NCBI RefSeq assembly: GCF_030247185.1
Contig: NC_080571.1
Location: 88,035,025-88,099,024, forward strand
Length of the DNA stretch: 64,000 bases
Origin: Malaya genurostris
Taxonomy: Eukaryota > Arthropoda > Insecta > Diptera > Culicidae
Reading direction: 5' to 3'
Shown: piece after piece, positions 35,445 to 45,429 of the stretch
How positions within the stretch are numbered: position 1 is the first letter of the stretch
Layout: each line of letters begins with the position of its first letter
Notes under the pieces: model-generated
Told to the model about the DNA's origin: nothing
The model's input: only the letters and a program-made list of their open reading frames with translations
Database searches by the model: none
Program-made: the position numbers and the translations under genes

Positions 35445-35868
35445 TGCACACTTAAAAATGTTTACGTCTTATTAGATGCACATAAATGGAGCGTCGCAAT
35501 TCGCGCAAATTTACTTGGAAGAACATTTAGTATTGTGTCTAAAACTCCATGACATGAAATAAAAAAAAAGAATTGTGTAGCAACCCACCGCGACTTGAAC
35601 CGAAAATCATTGGATCGCAAGTTCGTCTGATAATCGACTGAGCCACAGAAGGATGCATCGGCTTGGCCGGTAAAAGGTGCATTTAAATTCATACAGTCGC
35701 ACCTGCTAGTAGAACGCAAGTTACAGTCGAAACTAGTAAAATTCAAGCTCATCTAACATTAAGTCATTACAAATAAAATTTTCCGTCATTTGACAAATTA
35801 GGTCTTTATGAATTACATCGTATGAGGGATTAAGTCACCTGTAAAATTCAAATTTTTTTAGAGTGTGG
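35445..35868. mobile_element. TIR element with tRNA-like core
   Basis: A 424-bp insertion relative to the 61.6-kb family C copy. It is flanked by TTATAC (35439-35444 and 35869-35874). The ends are short inverted repeats (TGCACACTTAAAAATG; complement of the right end CCACACTCTAAAAAAA). Its middle holds a tRNA-like segment on the minus strand. It may be a SINE captured in a MITE. Confidence 0.65.
35577..35647 (-). other. tRNA-like segment (Ala-like), SINE head
   Basis: On the minus strand: GTGGCTCAGTCGATTATC (box A), an arm-like GAACTTGCGATCC with a possible TGC anticodon, and TTCGGTTCAAGTCGC (box B). Spacing is tRNA-like, but the acceptor stem does not pair well, so this is a tRNA-derived repeat core and not a working tRNA gene. 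Confidence 0.5.
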
Positions 35869-36232
35869 TTATACCGGCTCTGGAAGTACTTTAAATTACC
35901 CTACGCTCTAGAGTGGAAATTACTTCGACATATCATGGAATGTTTATTCGATTGTTACACTTTTAGATACAAATTCGATCCGATTTGCAGTTTCGACATT
36001 ACAGAGTAATGAGTGATTAAAATCTCAAATTTACACTTAAAACGACGGACATTGGAATAATGTCATGAAAACTGAAACACCGAAGAATATTCATGCAAAA
36101 AACACATGCGTATAGATAAAAAAAGGTATCATCTCACTGCTAGGTGGATTAAGCACGTTTTTGTTATTCATACTAGTGTTACCACATTAAATTGATTGGC
36201 ATTGTGACATATTATGAGGTAGTGCTCACTCA

Positions 36233-36600
36233 TCCAAAAACTACTTGGAGTTCAGGCCTTAAGATATACCAGCATAACAAACTGCAATAACGAACATATT
36301 GCTCGAGATCTATATTCGTGATTCCACTTACAATTAAGAGGTTCATTGTAGATGCTTTGGGTCACCAAAAAACTACCTCGGGCTAAGGCTTTAAGAACTA
36401 CCAGTACAAGGAACTGCGTTAATGTACTTTTTGTCCTCGACCCATACATGCAATTAATAATCCTATTGTGAACTACGCCATCCAAAAACTACCTGCAGTT
36501 CACACCGTAAGATCTACCAGAATAACAAAGTGCATTAAAAGCTTAATCTTCACGCTCCATACTCGCGATTCACTGAAGACCTTGTTACAGTTAAGTTAGT
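36233..36600. repeat. Three diverged tandem units of about 120 bp
   Basis: Units start at 36233, 36364 and 36482 with CCAAAAACTAC and each contains a TAAGA-CTACCAG phrase and a CGTGATT/GCGATT end. A further single unit (ACTACCTGGAGCTCAGAACA) lies at 42163-42232, next to the DD37E relic. Possibly an old satellite fragment. Confidence 0.65.
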
Positions 36601-36829
36601 AACTTAAGGTTCATGAGGGGTTTGTGTTAAGCGTGCACGAAACACTCTGCATTCAAACAGGTACATTAGTAAAAAACTCGCTTGAAGATCGAAACGGTAC
36701 TGATTATTATTTTGAGTACGCCGGCCGGACGGAGGGAGAGAACGCATAAGTGAGTTCTTTGGGAGACACACAACCGGACGACCATAAATGAGGCACATCC
36801 TCAGTGACTTGTAATCTGGAAGATACTGC

Positions 36830-37509
36830 GCACAAAAGGATCTCGTCCATCCGCGCGTGCTCGTGCCAAATTTTTCATCACCCGTCGAACCTCATTGTGT
36901 TTGATTCCACACGTCCGGTATTAATGGTTCGGAGGCACCAGTTTCAGGTTATTTTCGGTCGATTGTAGTTCGGTCTCACATGCACAATTGAAACAGAGCA
37001 TCACAGTGAAAAAATTGCTTCTTCCGCGTGTTTAAATCGATTGCGGATTACGTTCTTGTAGGAACTCCTCCGGACGGTGGTGCATACGAAATAAGAAGTG
37101 GTCAACAAACAAAACCGCGTCGTCGTCCTTGACGATAATGGTGCGAAACGGCCGTACGTTGATAGTGGGTTAAACACGCAACTTGCCGTCGTCAGTGAAA
37201 AGAAGAGGTGCCGCGTGTGTGTATGCTCGCAATCGGGCGGTGTTTCTTTCAGAGAAGAGTGAAGAGGGACGTGTCGAACGTGTTCCATATAGTCCAGCGC
37301 AACTTTTGGCTGGCACTGCTCCGGCGTGCTGTCGGAATCACAAAGGGTGGCCGAAGAGAGAGCGACAAGGTCCGCAGGATCCGGACCACGTGACATCAAC
37401 TCCCATTCCGGACACGCTCCTGATCGCTCCGACCGGGTTGGAATCAAGAGCAGGCGGTAAGACGGCCAGGATGGCAGCGAACTTTGGCAACCTGACGACA
37501 ACATAAATG
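36830..37509 (+). other. Possible first exon ending at an ATG/GTGAGT donor
   Basis: This stretch is GC-richer than its surroundings, with many CG and CGTCGT-type words (CAAAACCGCGTCGTCGTCCT). It ends with AACATAAATG directly followed by GTGAGTGC, a strong splice donor at 37510. An upstream frame (37183-37506, 107 codons) stops one base before the ATG, as in a 5' UTR. The reading is that of an exon whose only coding triplet is its last ATG, followed by a long intron. The transcription start and later exons are not identified, so this is inference. Confidence 0.35.
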
Positions 37510-37515
37510 GTGAGT

Positions 37516-38517
37516 GCACCGCTTTTTCTTACTATTGCCTCTTTTAAATGATCCGTTTATTATTGATTGGTGGGTTATTATCGCTTTGGGCTGAGAGACT
37601 AATGTCCTCTCGACATAGACTAATGTTTTTCATAACAACCTTGGATGACTGAAAAAATTCCTTAAATAGATCACAATAGACATGAAAGCAATAAGTAGCT
37701 CCATGACTATGAACAGCATTGAAAAATTATACTCAAGCTGCGGATTGTTTGTGTAGATCTCAAGATCTGGTTTCACTTAAGGGCGGGTCTAACACTTTTG
37801 AGAAATCATTTATCTTTTTTTCTTGTATTTTCTTATAGTATAATATTTCAAGAATATTCTGTAAAATTTTCAAGCCTGTTGGAGCAAAACTCAGCAAGGC
37901 TTTTTTCGTGAAGAAACGTTAGGGTCTAGAAAAACTTCTACTCTAACTATGCTGCTTTGATTTGTTCACTTCTGATTAGTCTACGCTGAGATACAGTGGA
38001 CAACGCAAATCATGATTTTTAAGAAGCGTCTTCAAAAATACCTTTTCACCGACTTAGATCTCAATATTTTTCCACGAAAAAATTACAAAAAGTTGTTCGA
38101 ATGATGGTTTTTATCATGCAAAACACTTTAATTAATTTTGTTGAACGATAATTCTTAAAAAAGTTCGAAAAATGATGATTTTTTCATCATTCAGACCCTA
38201 CCCCCTCCTTAAGATTTTAGATGACTTTGAACGTTTCTGGATAGGATCAAAATAGATTAGTAGACAGTACGTAGCTCCACGGCTATGAACAGCATTGGAA
38301 AATTATACATTAGCTGCTGAATGCTCGTAAAGAACTTAAGACCTGTTTTCACTGAAGTTCTTGGAATACTGAAAACATACCTGGATCAGCTATAATTAGA
38401 CAAATAAGCAACATGTAGCTCTGAAAATATTAACAGAAAACAAAAAATAGACATTAACCGTTTTAGTTCTTGCTGTGGTACAGTGTAGTCTCTAAGGACA
38501 ATATTCCAAGTAGTTCA
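37516..38517. other. No gene; diverged direct repeats
   Basis: 37690-37790 and 38265-38370 share the order GTAGCTCCA, GGCTATGAACAGCATTG, AAAATTATAC and GGTTTCACT, so a block of about 110 bases occurs twice some 580 bases apart. No coding sequence. Would be intronic if the preceding donor is real. Confidence 0.45.
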
Positions 38518-38519
38518 TA

Positions 38520-39096
38520 CAGGGTCCGGCACTTGAAGTGTAACTAACTTCAGACCTTCGAGCCTGGCGTCAAGGTAAATGCGATATATTATCGGGAAAG
38601 TATTCTGGAGGTTGCTTTGAAGCCGTGGGCAGACAAACATTTCGGTGGCAGACCATGGACGTTTCAGCAGGACTCGGCACCGTCTCACAAAGCTCGAGTG
38701 AACCAAGAATGGCTGAAAAACAACGTTCCGAACTTCATCACGTCCACACAATGGCTCTCGAATTCACCAGATGCGAATCCAATGAATTATTCTCTTTGGG
38801 CCATTTTGGAGAGCAAAGTCCGAACTAAAAGATACACCAGTCTCGAGGCGCTGAAAAAAGTTATTGTCCGCGAGTGGGCCTAAATACCTGCAAGTCACAT
38901 TCGGCAGCTTGCGATTCGTTTTTTGACCGTCTCAAGGCCATAGTCAAGGCAAAAGGTGGTCATATCGAGCAAAAGTGAATTGATTCTGAATTTTGTTTTA
39001 TTTTTACACATTTTGTACTTTGAATTAAGTAAAAGTAATTTTCCAAACTGAATTTATGGCCTTTTTAATTGGTTACACTTCGAGTGCCGGACCCTG
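38520..39096 (+). mobile_element. maT-like Tc1/mariner element, deletion derivative
   Basis: A 577-bp element with terminal repeats CAGGGTCCGGCACTTGAAGT and the matching right end, flanked by TA (38518-38519, 39097-39098). Only the C-terminal transposase code remains, so about half of a full element is missing. Confidence 0.88.
38617..38970 (+). pseudogene. maT-like transposase C-terminus
   Basis: Encodes WTFQQDSAPSHKARVNQEWL (second catalytic Asp), STQWLSNSPDANPMNYSLWA and LESKVRTKRYTSLEALKK. The third acidic position expected at NPxD is Asn here (NPMN), 38 residues after the second Asp, so 37 residues lie between. This spacing fits DD37D (maT) elements with a GAT to AAT change. A TAA at 38881 interrupts the end, which continues as IPASHIRQLAIRFFDRLKAI. 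The N-terminal DNA-binding part and the first Asp are gone. Confidence 0.75.
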
Positions 39097-39224
39097 TAGA
39101 TCTTGGAATATCTCTTAGGGATTTTTGTAGTCTCTGAATATACTCAAATGGTCGTTTGCGTACGAGCGTAGTTAGATTTTTTGTGTTACTTACACTAAAA
39201 TTGAATGGAGTTGGAAAAAACCCT

Positions 39225-39266
39225 TAGTGTGAATAGCGCTTTACCAGTAAAGCGCTATTCACACTA
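39225..39266. repeat. Perfect 19-bp palindrome
   Basis: TAGTGTGAATAGCGCTTTA (39225-39243) and its exact reverse complement (39248-39266) surround a 4-base loop. It lies exactly where the Harbinger coding frame ends. Confidence 0.9.
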
Positions 39267-39775
39267 GGCCACAAAAATCGTTAGCAATCTTCTTCCACAT
39301 ATCTTCTGTTGGTTTCGGCATTGCATCGTCGATTAATTTATCGGTAATTACACGACATATCTCGTGAACAATCTGGTAGACAGCCCCCAATCTGTAACTA
39401 AATGCTATGGTTTTTTGCGTGGCTCCTGTTGCTAAATATCTGAAATCATGAGACGAACACAAACTATAAGCCATCTCAATGATCGTTATAAAATTTTTTG
39501 TTGGAGTTTTCTTGACATTTACAAAGAACACTTGTTAACAAATCAATGAAAATATCTTAAACAAACTGCCAACCTCTCTCGGGGAGTCACTGCTAATCGG
39601 AATGTAGTGTCATGCTTTTTAAGACTTTTTAAGAATTTTACTTAACAGCGAGTTGAAACACGCTTTTGACATTCGGAAATATTCCTTGATCTCGTCATTC
39701 ACAAGCTGCTTATATAAGGTGGTGAATTCACCCTGAACTGCTCTTTTTCGCCAAAGTTCGTGCATCCAAATCTTC
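39259..39775 (-). pseudogene. PIF/Harbinger transposase N-terminal relic
   Basis: Minus strand, from the right: WMHELWRKRAVQGEFTTLYK, KEYFRMSKACFNSLLSKI, then HDTTFRLAVTPRERLAVCLR, and after an insertion FRYLATGATQKTIAFSYRLG, YQIVHEICRVI and MPKPTEDMWKKIANDFCGL. This is the order of the N-terminal half of Harbinger nucleases. The DDE catalytic residues lie beyond the break at the 39225 palindrome and are absent. The 5' end is cut by a family B repeat. At least two frame changes or stops are present. Confidence 0.75.
39442..39549. mobile_element. 108-bp insertion in Harbinger relic, 8-bp repeats
   Basis: AAATATCT occurs at 39434-39441 and 39550-39557. Removing the segment plus one repeat restores CLRYLATG, the family sequence. 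An 8-bp duplication suggests a hAT-type MITE; no inverted ends were found. It does not fit an intron because no GT donor is at the joint. Confidence 0.45.
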
Positions 39776-39776
39776 T

Positions 39777-39894
39777 TTCTTTTTGCTTTTCTCTATAGAA
39801 AGGTATTAGTATTGCTGGAAAACCGACTTTTGAACGGAGCCTCGGAGACCCAAAGTGTTATATACCATTCGACTCAGTTCGACGAGATCTGAAA

Positions 39895-39938
<44 letters not shown>

Positions 39939-40120
39939 ACTTTTAGAAGATATTTGAACGCGCTCAATTTTCTCAGAGATGGCTGAAGCGATTTTGACAA
40001 ACTTGGACTCGTTTGAAAGCTACTCTCGGGCCATTGATCAAGTTCAAAGATCAAATGGTTGTGACTTTTTGTTCCAGATATATGATGGTATATGTGACGT
40101 TTGTATAAGTGACGTAACCG
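39777..40120 (+). repeat. Family B dispersed repeat, truncated + copy
   Basis: Begins TTTTGCTTTTCTCTATAGAA and carries a (TG)21 tract at 39896-39937, then the phrases AGATGGCTGAAGCGATTTTG and TATAAGTGACGTAACC. The 3' part is missing at the start of the LINE tail. Confidence 0.75.
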
Positions 40121-40127
40121 TATAAGT

Positions 40128-41066
40128 TTATTTGTTTATTTGTTAAAATAATTCATCTGACAAATAATAGTCTAAATGAAAGGAAAAAGGTACAAACGGT
40201 CAATTTATAAAAAAGAAACACTTGATAACTTTTGTGCAAACTTATGCGATGGTTCTCCAAATTCGAACAGATGCTCAACTTTGGAAAATGCACGTATACA
40301 TTCTGTCATTGGTTCATGTAGTCCGAAAGTAGTACGATGAAATCTTGGTTGAAGTAGACTCGTCGAGCGTAGAGATCGCTGAGAAGCACGGAAGTCAAGG
40401 AGAGATAACAATTTTGGTGAATCAATATCACCATTAATTACTTTAGCCACAAGTAACGCTTGCTGTATTTTTCTACGTCGCTCTAGTGTTTCCAGTCCAA
40501 TCAGGCGACAATGGTCAGGATACGGTGGGAGATCCAGTGGGTTCCGCCAGGGAAGGTCCCGCAAAGCAAATCGAATGAATCTCTTTTGTACACGTTCTAT
40601 CCGTAAATTCCAAACCAATTGGTAAGGACTCCAAATTAAACACGCATTTTCAACTAGTGTACGCACCAATGAGCAATACAACGCTTTCAAACAATACGGA
40701 TCCTTGAAGTCCCGACTAATTTTTGCAATAAATCCGAGTTGCCGCGTTGCTTTGGAAATTAAAGTTGATCGGTGTAGATTAAAGTTTAGCATCCAACAAA
40801 ACGCCGAGTTCGTTGACAAATTCGACTCTATCAAGCGTTTGTCCATCAATTTGATAGTCAAATACTATTGGATTTATTTCACGATGAAAAGTTATAACTT
40901 GACATTTCACGGTACTGATTATTAAAAAGTTTCGTCGACACCAATCTACGAAAATATCTAGGAGCTTCTGAAGATGGACACAATCTTCAACAGCACGGAC
41001 TGCCAGGTACAGCTTCAAGTCATCAGCGTAAACCAATGAAGCGTAACCAATGATATGCGAATGCAA
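40128..41066 (-). pseudogene. LINE reverse transcriptase C-terminal part
   Basis: Minus-strand remnant of a non-LTR retrotransposon with a tail of AAATAAAC units near 40128-40145. It starts at 41066 with IIGYASLVYADDLKLYLAV (RT motif C, YADD), then VDWCRRNFLIISTVKCQVIT and EFVNELGVLLDAKL. After one frameshift near 40800-40860 come TLISKATRQLGFIAKISRDF, ENACLIWSPYQLVWNLRIER and RFIRFALRDLPWR, ending at SSVSFL (40205). The 5' half of ORF2 and ORF1 are missing. The clade is not assigned; the layout resembles the LINE at 55-59 kb. Confidence 0.82.
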
Positions 41067-41069
41067 CTA

Positions 41070-41210
41070 TGTAAGGAAAACCGCGGAAATGTTACCGCAG
41101 AGACGGGACTTGAATTCATAGCTAGCTCCTAACCGGGGAAATTGTTTTTTCAATCAAACTATCCTGCATATGAAAACACATGAAGGTAACGCCCAACTGA
41201 CTAGAAGAAC
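41070..41210 (-). mobile_element. tRNA-derived SINE fragment
   Basis: Minus strand has a box B-like TGAATTCAAGTCCCGTCTCT followed by GCGGTAACATTTCCGCGG, and upstream a weak box A. Its tail abuts the 5'-truncated LINE. The post-box phrase GTCTCTG recurs in the SINE at 48.2 kb. Confidence 0.4.
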
Positions 41211-41254
41211 CAAGCATGCTTCGCTCTACTGGGCCACCATAGCATTCAATCATA

Positions 41255-42230
41255 GTCCTAACTCCATGTTTTTCCAATTATAGTCCTAACTCCATGTTTT
41301 TCAACAGAAACTAAACACACACCGCGTATTGAAGATTAATAAAACCATTTCCATGTCATTTTCCAATCTGTTTCCCCATTATATTCTGATCAAATTTAAA
41401 ACTAGCTCAAGATGGCTCCACGTCTTAAAAAGACTAAATTTTTTTTTCGTTTTAGGTGACGGTATAAAATTTTTCACACTCTTTACCCTGTAGCTCAAGA
41501 ACCGAAAGCCGGATCCCAATGAAATTCAAAATACCCCATAGCTCTGCAGAGTATGAACATTCGCTACTCGTTACTCTGTCTAATTTTCTGCTCAGTCAAC
41601 TGTCAGCTTTCATACAGAGCGGAAGGAGGAAATGTTCGCTTTGTCATTCACTCGATGAATAGTCAACTACTTGGTTTGCAGCGTTCAGTATCGAACCGAT
41701 TTGAACTCGGTGCGGTTGTTAGATAATGACGTAAAGAAGTGCATTTTTAATGTCATCGTGATCGGTCGATTGCTGCTTTGGGAGTGAACACTAAACACTT
41801 CGGAATGCGTAGAAAAGTGCAGTAAAATTGAACCACTAGAATAGATTTCATGGGGCATTGGCGTTGGTAATTTAGTTATCGATCGAAATAAAAATTTTCA
41901 TCACATTTTTGAAAATTCCCCTTTCAAGATGTTAGTCTGCTTGTATTCAATAAAGCTTTAGTAGAATTCATTATCGTAAAATCTTATCAACTAACATAAA
42001 AATATCCGAATAATTTCGTACTTTAGCTGTATTAATTACTCTCGGTTTCCGTTTCAGGCACTTCAATTTACGCGCCTTTTTACGCGTTTTATTTGAAACA
42101 ACGTGATTTATTATTTAGTTCACGCGATGATCGCATAAAAAAAGTGTTTACATGACGTGAATTACTACCTGGAGCTCAGAACATAAGATCTATCAGCATA
42201 AAAAAGTTCTTTAACGTATATCTCTTCCAG
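41255..42230. other. No gene; short repeats
   Basis: 41262-41311 holds a tandem pair of the 22-base phrase ending TCCTAACTCCATGTTTTTC. 41450-41540 is a family A scrap (CTTTACCCTGTAGCTC). 42058-42165 shares the TTTACGCG repeat with 34.2 kb and 42163-42232 the 120-bp unit of 36.2 kb. Confidence 0.45.
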
Positions 42231-43010
42231 ATTTCCTTTCGGGATGTGGCCAAAAAAGTGGTGACTTCGAAGTCAAATGTTCTTCGTGCTAAAGAACGTT
42301 TGAATCTTCGAACCTATAAGAAGCAGAAACAACCAAAATGTAATCCGAAACAAGAAGCATCGATCAGGCCGAGGGTTCGAAAGCTGTACAATACGATTCT
42401 TGCTGGAAATTTGAACTGCATAATCATGGACGACGAAACCTACGTGAAACTCGATAACAAATCCTTGCTGGGACCACAGTATTATACGGTGCGAGAAGGG
42501 CAAGTGTTAAACCAGTCCGAGACATCGATTGAAGTCGAAAAATTTGGTAAGAAAGTTATGGTCTGGCAAGCAATTTGGAGCTGCGAGCAATTTGTAGCTC
42601 CCTTCATCACCACTGCTTCAATGAACAGCGAAATATACATCAAGGAATGTTCACAAAAACGACTTTTACCCATGATTCGAAGCTTCAAGGATCCTGTTGT
42701 CTTCTGACCAGATTTTGCTTCTTGCCACTACTCGAAATCAACGGTAGAATGGTATACTACCAAAAATGTCACTTTCGTCCCAAAAAGACATGAATCCACC
42801 AAATTGCCAATTGCCACAACTTCGACCAATTGAGGAATTTTGGGAATTAACGAATGCACATTTTAGGAAACATGTTTCGGCAGCCAAAACCATTCCACAG
42901 TTCGAAAAAGATTGGAAAAAAGTATCAAAACTTGTCGCCAAGAAGTCAGTACGGAATTTAAAGAGGAACGTTCGCAAGAAGGTGCGCCAACTAGTCTACA
43001 ATGGCTAAGT
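42230..43010 (+). pseudogene. DD37E-type transposase, one stop and one frameshift
   Basis: From the left: SFRDVAKKVVTSKSNVLRAK and LNLRTYKKQKQPK (second helix-turn-helix), IIMDDETYVKLDNKSLLGPQ (first catalytic Asp), KKVMVWQAIWS, then WPDFASCHYSKSTVEW where the Trp codon is TGA (42705-42707). A single extra A near 42775 shifts the frame before KDMNPPNCQLPQLRPIEEFW (catalytic Glu). The Asp-Glu gap is 39 residues because of a 6-base duplication (ATTGCCAATTGCC). The N-terminal third is missing. The family is the mosquito ITmD37E group of Tc1/mariner elements. Confidence 0.82.
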
Positions 43011-43142
43011 AGAAAATGTTGAGAATAATATTCTGTTATTGTAGTCTAATATTATCGGTATATCGAATAAAATTTGAATATCTAACACTTGTGAATTATT
43101 TATAGTGAAATCAAAGTGCGTCCATACTTCCTGGGACAGTCT
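43011..43142 (+). mobile_element. 3' end of the 42-kb DD37E relic
   Basis: Non-coding stretch with AATAAA at about 43068 and a terminal CGTCCATACTTCCTGGGACA that resembles a Tc1-type terminal repeat. The matching left end is lost. Confidence 0.4.
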
Positions 43143-43451
43143 TTAGTAACGCAATGCTCAATTTTTATGGTTTTGAAATAACCGTGGCAGAAACCAGAAG
43201 TTCTCATAGTACATTAGCGATAGCTTCAACAATCGGTTTGGATGCACTGGCGTATGTGTGGTGTGTCAGCAAATGCATAGAAAAATGCAAATCTCCAGCC
43301 GAGAAAATCCACATTCGCCATCCGGAAAAAAGAACACCATTCATTCCACATTCGGTTGACTCACATAGGATGAGGGCTCTCGAACAGGAGAGGAAGTCCT
43401 AGGATGTGAACGGCTCGAAACAGGATCGAGTGCCGACCGTAACCGGGCGAA

Positions 43452-43700
43452 GTGATGTACAACGGAAGAAATGTAAATTTAACGTGTTTGAGAAACAGAA
43501 TGCGGTTTGCATTCTCTTATTTGCCGATGGTTGGTCAAAAGCTGTGGGTGAATGGTAAGCTGATGATGGCCACAGTAGATGCACTCGGTTCTTCAAAGAC
43601 CGTAGTTGCATCATGCGTACCGGACTGGACCGAGACGAATCGAAAGGTTTTCGTGCCAAATGACCGCATTTTAGGTTCCATGTGTTCTTGGTATTTTTGA
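43452..43700 (+). CDS. Exon-like ORF, unknown protein
   Basis: About 80 residues with non-repetitive composition (SYLPMVGQKLWVNGKLMMAT, SSKTVVASCVPDWTETN, VFVPNDRILGS). The preceding 80 bases stay fairly codon-like in another frame. No family was recognised. Could be an exon, a pseudogene or chance. Confidence 0.2.
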   Translation: MMYNGRNVNLTCLRNRMRFAFSYLPMVGQKLWVNGKLMMATVDALGSSKTVVASCVPDWTETNRKVFVPNDRILGSMCSWYF

Positions 43701-43759
43701 GCTAAATTGATAAACCGCACGCAAGACAAGGAAATGAACAAAAGATCATTCAACATTCA

Positions 43760-45290
43760 TTATGAGTTCGGATTTTGCCAGCGAATTTCTAGAGCGATTA
43801 TCCTTTTCCGGATTAAGTAAATATTTCAACCTTCAATTTTTGTACGCCATATTGTGCTACTTAAATGACATTTGAAAATTATCGCCTGCAACTATAATTG
43901 TACCTAATTGCTCTGCGATGCTCATCACGTTGCGAGCTAAGCATTTGACAGAAATAATGCTAGGATTACAATTGCATCTACAATGGCGCAGCTCTCGAAG
44001 CACTACTAATCACACAAAGTTTCTTTCCGAACGCTATTTAGTAACCCAGTTCTAATTTCATTCTTAATTGCGAACTGCCATTTCAACACTGATTCCGAAT
44101 ATATCCCTTCCATTTCCGACACTGCGGTAACTCTACTGGGAGGTATAAACTATTATCCCCAACCACTATTCCGCGTATCTGTGATGGGCAGAATTACCAA
44201 CTAAGGCTGCTCTTAACTGAGCTAACCAACGATGAGATGAATTTGAGGTTGCAAAAGTCGTTTTTTTCCTGCGGATTGCATCGGCACTTTTGCACACTCT
44301 GTTCTCTCCCGTGGTATTCATTCCGGCCCGATCCTTCGGGATTCTCGCATAGGTTATCTGAATTTTATTTAAATTAACTTTGCTCCTCTCGTGCGCGTTT
44401 TCCCTCCGACACCAATGGTTTTGCAGGCCGTAGTGCAACGGCGCGGCAGTTAAGAGCACAAGTTGATTGCACGCTATAAAAAATAGAGTGAAACACTGCC
44501 ATTTTAGTTAATTGCTCTATCACTTTTTAATGGCTACACGTATATTTAGCGCGTCACAGTTGGACACTCTTCCCTCTGCTGCGGTACTGTACCGTACGCG
44601 AAGTTGTTGAATACACCTTGCAAATGGCGATGTCACAGTCACCCCGGGAGATCTGGATGGCGCCTGGTGCCTCCCGTTCTGCCAACCGGGCTGCCGTCCT
44701 CCAGGAACACAAGGACGTTGAATGATGCGAAGAGATGAGCCCTGTAAATTGGTAGCCACTATTTATGAGATCACATTTTTTTCTGTGATTGCACTCGGTC
44801 ACAAAATCACTCACCGTCACACATTGCACTCGACGGCCGCCTCGAATGGACCCGTCACCGGCAGTGACAGAGCCGTAATAGTGCAAGACAATTTCATGCA
44901 TATTTGCCTTTTAAATGTTATGATGTGATTGTTCGGTGATTGAACATATCTGCGAAATTAATTTGGAAGTTTCAATGTTGTCGCTGTGTTTGTGAAACTT
45001 TACTTGCCCAATAGCAAATGCCTTCCCGGATTTTCATATTTGTTCGTGGAATTCCACCTGCTCTCACAAGTCTATCAAATAACAGAAACAGTCACCAGGC
45101 TTTTGAAAAGTTGTTCCGATGTTTTTACCTCGATGTCGAGTGTGATGAATCAGTCAACACATCCTTCACATTCTCATAAACATCATTGAAGGATACTTCA
45201 AAATATATTTCATTGTTTTTTTCGGCCAGCAAAAAATACGAAGTAATGAATTTACTTGACTCTGTAATTCCGAAACTTGATGTAGGATCT
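43760..45290. other. Unique DNA, no recognised gene
   Basis: Even base composition, ORFs up to 115 codons on the minus strand (44554-44901) without a known motif. No element ends were seen. Could contain regulatory or exonic DNA. Confidence 0.3.
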
Positions 45291-45429
45291 GAAAAAAAAC
45301 CTTTTTTAATCCACCTAGTGGTGTAATGATGCCTTTTTCATATTACTTATGTTTTTTATCACTAGAAGATTCTGTCAAGATTTTCTTTTTCGAACTTGAA
45401 TAAAATCAAATAAATTCTTTGGTGTAAAC

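Larger units (their letters stand above)
34590..36155 (+). repeat. Family C dispersed repeat, + copy with insertion
   Basis: Starts CCATATACCATTCGAATCAG, contains GAACTACAGGATGATATGTG, CGGTTTCGGAGATACAGGGT and TTTCGACATTACAGAGTAAT, and ends AAGGTATCATCTCACTGCTA. The reverse-complement copy at 61590-62750 follows the same order for over a kilobase. This copy is interrupted by a 424-bp element at 35445-35868. Confidence 0.8.

Noticed and set aside
35577..35647. Possible functional tRNA-Ala gene
   Set aside because: Boxes A and B are present but the acceptor stem pairs poorly and the segment lies in a TIR-bounded mobile element. The SINE heads at 15824, 41100 and 48180 were rejected as tRNA genes for the same reasons.
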